A stretch of DNA of 7,070 nt from Candidatus Thorarchaeota archaeon. Lineage in GTDB: Archaea > Asgardarchaeota > Thorarchaeia > Thorarchaeales > Thorarchaeaceae. The DNA lies in contig JAEOUL010000233.1 in assembly GCA_016839345.1 (NCBI GenBank), forward strand, positions 1 to 7,070. Reading direction: 5' to 3'. Below, piece after piece: positions 1 to 4,303 of the stretch (positions are counted from its first letter, which is position 1; every line of letters starts with the position of its first letter). Position numbers and translations under genes: made by a program. The notes under the pieces were generated by a model that made no database searches, was not told the origin of the DNA, and was given only the letters and a program-made list of their open reading frames with translations.

Positions 1-1340
1 GCTGCTAGAGCAGGATCATCATAACAGGGTATTCTATTCATTTCCAATAAATCCTTTCCAGGTTTGCCAACATCTCCTGCTAACCATACTCCCACAACTG
101 GTTTTTCCGTTGAGGCAGTGCGCACTCCTTCGAGTGTACCAGCTGCATGTTCAGTCTGTGTCATTCCTGCAAAAGTTGGGACTCCACATATGACTAAGAG
201 GGTGTCTACATTCTTGTCATTCAGTAAAAGCTCAGTAGCTATCTTATACTCTCGCCTACCACCGCTTGCTACAACATCAATTGGATTGTTCAATGAAGCC
301 ATTGGTGGAAGAATCTGATGAAGTTCTTCCTGAGTTTCTTTTTCCAGATTTGGAATTTCCAGATTCAGTTTTGATGCCGCATCCGTTGCCAAGACACCTG
401 CACCGCCTGTATTACTAATAATACCAACACGACGACCTTTAGGTAATGGCTGATAATCAAAGAGTTTGCAGATTTCAAATAATGTATCAAGAGTTGGGGC
501 TGTGACGCAACCAGCTTGACGTATCATTCCATCGAATATTTTTGCTGAACCTGCAAGTGATCCAGTATGTGATTGTGTTGCACGATTTCCAGCCTCACTT
601 TGACCTCCTTTCAATACAACAACTGGTTTCTTCTTTGCTGTGTTATGTAACGACTCGAACAACTCTCGACCTTCATTGACTCCTTCAACATATGCAGCGA
701 TGACTGTGGATTTTGGGTCCTCCTTGAAGTAGTTAATAATCTCAACAAAGCCTACATCAGCAGAGTTACCAATACTAGCAAATTTGCTCATTCCAATTCT
801 TTTGGATCTAGTGGTGTATATGATCATTCCACCAAGAGCTCCGCTTTGAGATACAAATGCAATATTTCCTCGCTCAGGCATCATTGTGAAGGTTCCATTA
901 AAGAGTCGACTGTTTGATACACCCACACAGTTTGGACCAATAATACGAACTCCTGAGTTCCTAGCGGCCTGAACTAGAGCCTTCTCAAGTTTGGCTCCCT
1001 CGACTCCTGTTTCACTGAAACCTCCTGAGATTATTACTGCATTCCTAGCACCAGCATTTCTAATTTCGGACATCAGTGTAGGACAATATTTTGCAGCCAC
1101 TGCAACTATCACAAGGTCAACGGGTTTTGGCAAATCTTCTAGACTCTTGTATGCGGCTACACCTAGAACACGGTTTCGACTACGAGTTATTGGGTAGACT
1201 TCAATCTCGGATGCTAATAGATTCATCAAGATTGAATTGCCTAGCTTCCTATAGTCTGCAGAAGCTCCTACAAGAGCAACTCTAGTCGGATTGAAGAAAG
1301 GATCCATGCTCTTGACCTGTTCGGTTTCAGAACCAGTCAT
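1..1340 (-). CDS. acd: ADP-forming acetate/acyl-CoA ligase, alpha-type region (3' end off left edge)
   Basis: Converts an acyl-CoA plus ADP and phosphate to the free acid, CoA and ATP, the substrate-level phosphorylation step of archaeal sugar and peptide fermentation; cytoplasmic. About 446 residues are visible. The N-terminal CoA-binding Rossmann domain begins at MDPFFNPTRVALVGAS (residues 12-27) and includes ISGGFSETG (104-112) and IGPNCVG (134-140). The ligase domain follows with FVSQSGALGG (162-171), YVEGVNEGRE (217-226) and SHTGSLAGS, whose His258 matches the phosphohistidine of the family. A further domain starts near GRRVGIISNTGGAG (~298). The frame is still open at base 1, at MNRIPCYDDPALAA, where separate alpha subunits soon end and fused alpha-beta enzymes pass into the ATP-grasp domain; the window cannot tell which. 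I chose ATG at 1340 because ATAAAT lies centred ~27 bases upstream, as for a leaderless transcript. ATG at 1307 is the alternative. The acyl preference (acetyl, branched-chain, aryl) cannot be read from the sequence. Confidence 0.93.
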   Translation of the reverse strand, partial: MTGSETEQVKSMDPFFNPTRVALVGASADYRKLGNSILMNLLASEIEVYPITRSRNRVLGVAAYKSLEDLPKPVDLVIVAVAAKYCPTLMSEIRNAGARNAVIISGGFSETGVEGAKLEKALVQAARNSGVRIIGPNCVGVSNSRLFNGTFTMMPERGNIAFVSQSGALGGMIIYTTRSKRIGMSKFASIGNSADVGFVEIINYFKEDPKSTVIAAYVEGVNEGRELFESLHNTAKKKPVVVLKGGQSEAGNRATQSHTGSLAGSAKIFDGMIRQAGCVTAPTLDTLFEICKLFDYQPLPKGRRVGIISNTGGAGVLATDAASKLNLEIPNLEKETQEELHQILPPMASLNNPIDVVASGGRREYKIATELLLNDKNVDTLLVICGVPTFAGMTQTEHAAGTLEGVRTASTEKPVVGVWLAGDVGKPGKDLLEMNRIPCYDDPALA

Positions 1341-1364
1341 AGGTTCACGCCAAAAATCAAGTCG

Positions 1365-1370
1365 ATTTAT
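1365..1370 (-). promoter_or_regulatory. Possible TATA-like box for the acyl-CoA ligase gene
   Basis: Read on the minus strand this is ATAAAT within GACATAAATCGAC, centred about 27 bases before the ATG at 1340. That is the spacing expected for a leaderless archaeal transcript, and no Shine-Dalgarno sequence precedes the ATG. The match to the archaeal TATA consensus is modest, so read-through from the upstream 417-residue gene (gap 57 bp) is equally possible. Confidence 0.3.
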
Positions 1371-1392
1371 GTCTGCCGAGTGGAGTGATTAA

Positions 1393-1412
1393 TTGTATTA
1401 TTGGTAATACAA
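1393..1412 (-). repeat. Perfect 8-bp inverted repeat with 4-base loop at a gene end
   Basis: TTGTATTA, a TTGG spacer, then TAATACAA form a perfect 8-bp stem. It covers the stop codon (1398-1400) and last codons of the 417-residue gene and lies just before the acyl-CoA ligase gene on the same strand. It could be an RNA hairpin at the end of the upstream message or a protein-binding dyad. No strong T-run follows on the minus strand, so it is not a textbook terminator. Its arms belong to the TTGTAATACAA motif family seen elsewhere in the window. Confidence 0.6.
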
Positions 1413-2651
1413 GCTTCGTCCCTTACGAACTTGCTTTTGAAGTTTGATTAACTTCCCTCGATTGGTACAGTTTCTGTCAAGACGATCAGAAATCACATAA
1501 TCAGCTTCTGGACATCTTTTGTAGATTGTTTCAATCGATCGTATGGTGGTTTCAATGATTTCGCGATTCTTACTACTGCATAGTATGTCTACGAGTGTAG
1601 ATGTTGCAGATTCATTATAGAAATTACCTAGGGCTAAGATTGCAAGCGTTGCAATACGCGGGTCAGTTACCCTAGATGTCTTTTCTAGAGTAATAATTGA
1701 GTCAAGATCTCGTACAACAATGTGTGCGTTGATATAATGTAAAATCTCTCTGAAACCAGTGGTTGATGGAGAAGCTTTGTAATGTGATGTTGCTTCATCG
1801 AGAAGCGAATTAAGAGTAGGTAGTGAGTGTCTACTTGCAAGATTGCAGAGTCCATCTATATCTTGATGAATTATCTGAGTAAGTAATATTCTATAGTCCT
1901 TGTTGAACGGACGAGAATGAAAAGCCTCATTGTTTAGCGGAGATGTAATCATCTCTTCTGTGGAGTCGATTGGTTCTTGTAATACTGATAATACACGATC
2001 AAAGGTATCAGAATCGATTTGAGCGCCTTTAATACCGAGCTTTGTCAATGTAAGACGACCATACTCGCAATGCCATAGAGCATCAATATTGACATTAGGT
2101 CCGTCTTGTTCTATCGATATGTCTTGTATTTCTTTACTCCTGATAGTTTGGAGCAAGTCTATTGTTTCTTGAGAGATAGAGATATTCTCAGAGAAATCGA
2201 AGAACAATGTATCGCCCCTTCTAATCTGATCAACTGCTAATTTTTCGAGTTTGCTGACAAGCTTACGTGAGGCATCAACTAATGACCGTTCAGAAATCAA
2301 TTCCCCGAGTAGAGTTGCTGTATCTCCCGGAACTGGTTCCAGGCCATTGCATGATAGTAGACCAAACACAACTTCTCTGTATTTCAAATCTTCCAAATTT
2401 GTTTCCTTCGCTCCCATAGTCATTGGTGAAGAATATTTCTCATTCCGAGCTTTCAACAAACACTCAAGGGCGACAGACCACCCTTCATCTTGTTCAATTG
2501 TTGCAATGATATCCACAAGGTCTCTATCTCGACGGTCTCCGATAATGTCAGAAATTATACGAATACGTTCGCGTTCACTGGATACCTTGACTCTTTCTTT
2601 GACTGCCTTGAGAATTCGATCACGACTATTGTCTTTGGTCAAGAGCATCAC
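1398..2651 (-). CDS. Helical-repeat (HEAT/armadillo-like) protein of unknown function
   Basis: I do not recognise the family. The 417-residue product is soluble-looking, with no signal peptide or membrane segment, and is rich in charged and hydrophobic heptad-like helices. The clearest piece is residues 330-379 (starting DPRIATLAILALGNFYNES), which reads as two consecutive HEAT-like helical hairpins. A similar but weaker pattern lies near residues 25-70 (DRRDRDLVDIIATIEQDEG). The C-terminus (about 395-413) is basic. Such solenoids usually bind proteins or nucleic acids, but nothing shows the partner. GTG at 2651 and ATG at 2648 are adjacent start candidates; ATG is the simpler choice and neither has a clear ribosome-binding site. 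It lies 57 bp upstream of the acyl-CoA ligase gene on the same strand, so co-transcription is possible. Base composition matches its neighbours. Confidence 0.82.
   Translation of the reverse strand: MMLLTKDNSRDRILKAVKERVKVSSERERIRIISDIIGDRRDRDLVDIIATIEQDEGWSVALECLLKARNEKYSSPMTMGAKETNLEDLKYREVVFGLLSCNGLEPVPGDTATLLGELISERSLVDASRKLVSKLEKLAVDQIRRGDTLFFDFSENISISQETIDLLQTIRSKEIQDISIEQDGPNVNIDALWHCEYGRLTLTKLGIKGAQIDSDTFDRVLSVLQEPIDSTEEMITSPLNNEAFHSRPFNKDYRILLTQIIHQDIDGLCNLASRHSLPTLNSLLDEATSHYKASPSTTGFREILHYINAHIVVRDLDSIITLEKTSRVTDPRIATLAILALGNFYNESATSTLVDILCSSKNREIIETTIRSIETIYKRCPEADYVISDRLDRNCTNRGKLIKLQKQVRKGRSLYYQ
1969..1986. repeat. 18-bp exact repeat, copy 1 (inside the 417-residue gene)
   Basis: ATTGGTTCTTGTAATACT occurs here and again, same orientation, at 3522-3539. 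In both places it is read in the same frame on the minus strand as V-L-Q-E-P-I, although the two proteins are otherwise unlike. It contains TTGTAATAC, the core of the recurring motif. Confidence 0.7.
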
Positions 2652-2743
2652 AACTTTCAGAATTGTTTGTAAAACAATGTCAGGCTGTGAATAAGGTTTG
2701 TTTGGGTGGTAAATAGTTGTATTTCTTGTATTACATGTATCAA

Positions 2744-2756
2744 GTTTTTTATAAAA
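2744..2756. promoter_or_regulatory. TATA-like box, readable on either strand
   Basis: The sequence TTTTTTATAAAAG contains the near-symmetrical core TTTTATAAAA, the best archaeal TATA-box match in the window. On the minus strand it would start transcription near 2725, giving the 417-residue gene a leader of about 75 bases. On the plus strand it would start near 2775 and transcribe into the GC-rich block at 2861-3020. The sequence alone does not show which direction is used. Confidence 0.4.
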
Positions 2757-2837
2757 GCGCTAAATCTGTCATGAAGTTCAGGAAAAAAAGTCGTTCTATG
2801 ATTAGAACTATGTATCTTTGTTACCATGTAAAGTATG

Positions 2838-3040
2838 AGTGTGTCGTACAATGGCAAGTAAGCCGACGTCGATGAGACACACCTCTCCGACGTGTCAGGC
2901 GTTCGTCATTGTCATCTCTATCTCCTCAAACAAACCTCCAGGATGACCAAATGGTTGCCTGATTGATGGAGAAAGCTGTACTCGCGTACGTTGGTAAGCT
3001 TCGTAGTGCGACACGCTCGAGCCGTTTATTTTTCTATCTT
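2838..3040. ncRNA. Candidate structured non-coding RNA or regulatory DNA (unassigned)
   Basis: This GC-rich block in AT-rich surroundings has no credible reading frame. It shows a 7-bp inverted repeat GTGTGTC (2839-2845) with GACACAC (2876-2882), a direct repeat CCGACGT at 2863 and 2887, and GACAC/GTGTC arms (2876-2880, 2892-2896). CTCCA (2936-2940) pairs with TGGAG (2967-2971) around a small ACCA/TGGT hairpin. GTAC/GTAC arms lie at 2978-2989 and the 8-bp palindrome GCTCGAGC at 3015-3022. On the plus strand a T-rich stretch (3025-3041) follows, as archaeal terminators do, and a TATA-like box lies upstream. I cannot match it to RNase P RNA, SRP RNA, a tRNA or a C/D guide RNA, so the RNA call is tentative. 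Confidence 0.22.
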
Positions 3041-3061
3041 TGTCAACGATGTTCTTGGTTA

Positions 3062-3601
3062 TTATTCTGCCTTCCTTTTAGAGATGTCTGACTTGAGCGC
3101 AAGTGATGATGAGAGTTCATCAAGCGCGGACATGATAGTCCGTTCTGTGACTCTAACACTTTCAAGTTCTTCAGATGTTAGTTCAGTCTTGCCAGCTAGA
3201 ATATCACGGATCCTTCGATAATCACCGATCCTCGCTGCGACTTCTTCAAATGGTCGGAATATTGTAAACTCAAAAAGACCCAAGTATGCTAGAAGCAACA
3301 TTGTGTAAAAGCAACGTGTGAGATTTCTTCTTGCCTGTTTCAGTGTTCTATTAAATGCTCCTCTGGAAACACCTCGAAACCTTGTACCTTGTTTAGATCT
3401 ATGTGATGCTTTATTTTCATATGTGATATGAGAACCATAACTGTCCTCCACTACCAAATCAATAAGAAGCGTTTCTATCTGGGTCTCGCTCAACACAGAC
3501 CCTTCCTGTAATTTTTTCAGAATTGGTTCTTGTAATACTTGTCTTGCACTCGATGTCAATTGTTTCATGGTTTTCTTGTTATCATTTTGTCTAGGTTTCA
3601 A
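3062..3601 (-). CDS. Archaeal conserved hypothetical protein with SRGAFNRTL signature
   Basis: Function unknown. The product (179 residues from TTG at 3601, or 168 from ATG at 3568) has a helical N-terminus with TQIETLLIDLVVEDSYGSH (about 59-77) and a basic turn. The signature GVSRGAFNRTLKQARRNLTR (about 97-116) runs straight into a hydrophobic helix, CFYTMLLLAYLGLFEFTIF. A charged helical tail ends in KSDISKRKAE. From memory this pattern resembles a small archaeal conserved hypothetical family, often loosely described as DNA-binding; I could not check this. The hydrophobic helix may be the core of a helical bundle or a membrane contact, but a single segment of this sort, with charge on both sides, is ambiguous. 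ATG at 3568 is the likelier start, since the conserved-looking part begins after it. Gaps of 410 bp downstream and 193 bp upstream suggest it is transcribed alone. Confidence 0.78.
   Translation of the reverse strand: MKPRQNDNKKTMKQLTSSARQVLQEPILKKLQEGSVLSETQIETLLIDLVVEDSYGSHITYENKASHRSKQGTRFRGVSRGAFNRTLKQARRNLTRCFYTMLLLAYLGLFEFTIFRPFEEVAARIGDYRRIRDILAGKTELTSEELESVRVTERTIMSALDELSSSLALKSDISKRKAE
3522..3539. repeat. 18-bp exact repeat, copy 2 (near the start of the 179-residue gene)
   Basis: This is identical over 18 bases to 1969-1986. It lies about 10 codons inside the 179-residue gene when counted from the ATG at 3568. The flanking bases differ at once on both sides, so there is no longer duplication around it. 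Confidence 0.7.
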
Positions 3602-3794
3602 GCCAAATCACTCTCTTTTCAGACATTAACAGATATCGACTTCTAAGCGCTCCTGAGGCAATAGAGAAGGTTTTCCTCATATTGTTCATCAAGCCCTATG
3701 GGCGGATACAGTTTTGTATACAAAAATAACTTCTAGTGCTTAAGTAGATTTCAGTTTAATCCTATTGTGATATTTGTAATACACTAGATTATGA
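3602..3794. promoter_or_regulatory. Intergenic region upstream of the 179-residue gene
   Basis: This 193-bp stretch separates two minus-strand genes and should hold the end of the upstream one and the promoter of the downstream one. Visible elements are a TTGTAATACAC motif (3774-3784) just past the stop of the 136-residue gene, a perfect 14-bp palindrome (3712-3725) and a small GCCC-TAT-GGGC hairpin (3693-3703). I see no strong TATA box at the expected distance from either candidate start of the 179-residue gene. Confidence 0.4.
3712..3725. repeat. Perfect 14-bp palindrome, possible operator
   Basis: TTTTGTATACAAAA is its own reverse complement over all 14 bases. It lies about 110 bp before the TTG start (or 145 bp before the ATG start) of the 179-residue gene. 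Perfect dyads of this length in intergenic DNA are typical binding sites for dimeric helix-turn-helix regulators. No regulator gene is visible nearby, apart from the two small basic proteins of unknown function. Confidence 0.45.
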
Positions 3795-4205
3795 TCATCT
3801 ATTTGATAGGGTCCATTCTGAATCAGGTGTCATGATAACAAACCCAAGAATTAGATTTCCTCGAATCTCATCAAATTTGTAAACTCCAAAAACATTTCTT
3901 CCCGATTCATCATTCCATTCAACTCGACCACGCAAAAGGTAATGTTGAAACACGACACGACTTTGTTTCCTTACAGAAGCAAAGAGATTTTTGTATCTCC
4001 TGCGTTGAGAAGGTCGGATACCCCATCTAGAAAAAATGAATCTATTGGATAAGCTATTACTTGAGATTAGGACTGATTTTCTTCCTTTGCTATTAATTGC
4101 ATCTTTGAGTGCCTCTCTGAGACATTCAGGTATAGAAGCTAAGATTGATGGGGTTGCTTTTGGTTCATGGATAAGTGATCGAGTATGTACACTACGGCTT
4201 GTCAA
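3795..4205 (-). CDS. Small basic hypothetical protein
   Basis: I do not recognise it. The 136-residue product is basic, with an Arg-rich middle (WGIRPSQRRRYKNLFASVRK, about 61-80). It ends in a region that looks like beta strands: GRVEWNDESGRNVFGVYKF, then GNLILGFVIMTPDSEWTLS. There is no signal peptide or clear membrane segment. The only start that keeps the full frame is TTG at 4205; an in-frame stop lies just upstream and no in-frame ATG occurs until near the C-terminus. A better-looking ATG at 4219 is in another frame and stops after five codons. That makes the start, and a little of the gene's reality, uncertain. It is transcribed divergently from hypF, sharing a 98-bp promoter region. 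An opposite-strand reading at 4036-4233 is short and less protein-like. Confidence 0.5.
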   Translation of the reverse strand: MTSRSVHTRSLIHEPKATPSILASIPECLREALKDAINSKGRKSVLISSNSLSNRFIFSRWGIRPSQRRRYKNLFASVRKQSRVVFQHYLLRGRVEWNDESGRNVFGVYKFDEIRGNLILGFVIMTPDSEWTLSNR

Positions 4206-4303
4206 GTCAGTTCAATCATGTTCTTCTTCTTAGACCTTAAGAGGTCCTACAAAGATTTGATTTACAAGATGCGATGTATTTCACGTAATACAATTTTATT
4301 CAG
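4206..4303. promoter_or_regulatory. Divergent promoter region between the 136-residue gene and hypF
   Basis: The 98-bp region contains GACCT-TAAG-AGGTC (4233-4246), a perfect 5-bp inverted repeat that could be an operator or a short hairpin, and the recurring GTAATACAA motif (4285-4293). The motif is immediately followed by the AT-rich CAATTTTATT (4291-4300), the best TATA-like candidate for hypF. A box centred near 4296 would start transcription around 4320, upstream of the ATG at 4334 and the GTG at 4370 but downstream of the ATG at 4304. Confidence 0.4.

Larger units (their letters stand above)
2652..3061. other. 410-bp intergenic region without a convincing gene
   Basis: No frame here looks like a conserved protein. 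From the left it holds AT-rich DNA with a TTGTATTAC motif (2726-2734), a strong TATA-like box (2746-2754), then a block that is distinctly richer in G+C (2861-3020: 83 of 160 by hand count, 52%, against 50 of 160, 31%, for 2701-2860). That block contains several short inverted repeats and a T-rich stretch after 3023. It probably carries the promoter of the minus-strand 417-residue gene and perhaps a non-coding RNA. Confidence 0.6.

Noticed and set aside
64..318. Plus-strand 84-codon frame
   Set aside because: It is the complement of the acyl-CoA ligase coding sequence, whose minus-strand product is clearly conserved.
991..1285. Two short plus-strand frames
   Set aside because: Both are shadows of the N-terminal CoA-binding domain of the minus-strand ligase gene.
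2251..2694. Plus-strand 147-codon frame and a nested 60-codon frame
   Set aside because: They lie opposite the N-terminal part of the 417-residue gene and show Ser/Arg-rich shadow composition.
2657..2857. Minus-strand 66-codon frame ending 6 bp before the 417-residue gene
   Set aside because: It starts at TTG, has AT-driven composition and no domain-like pattern, and spans the strong TATA-like box and the recurring motif. It reads as promoter DNA rather than a gene, though a small leader gene is not fully excluded.
2893..2920. Possible C/D box elements on the minus strand (GAGATGA, 13 bases, CTGA)
   Set aside because: There is no matching C' and D box and no terminal stem, so this is only half a pattern.
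2940..2979. Possible C/D box guide RNA: AGGATGA, a 12-base gap, CTGA, then TGATGGA
   Set aside because: The C to D' spacing is right, but no proper D box follows at the expected distance (only CTGT after 5 bases) and no flanking terminal stem is visible. Such short boxes arise easily by chance.
2991..3221. Plus-strand 76-codon frame
   Set aside because: Most of it is the complement of the C-terminus of the 179-residue gene; its Ser-rich composition is typical of a shadow.
3693..3703. GCCC-TAT-GGGC hairpin as a terminator
   Set aside because: The 4-bp stem is short, the T-run at 3712-3715 is part of the 14-bp palindrome, and no plus-strand gene ends there.
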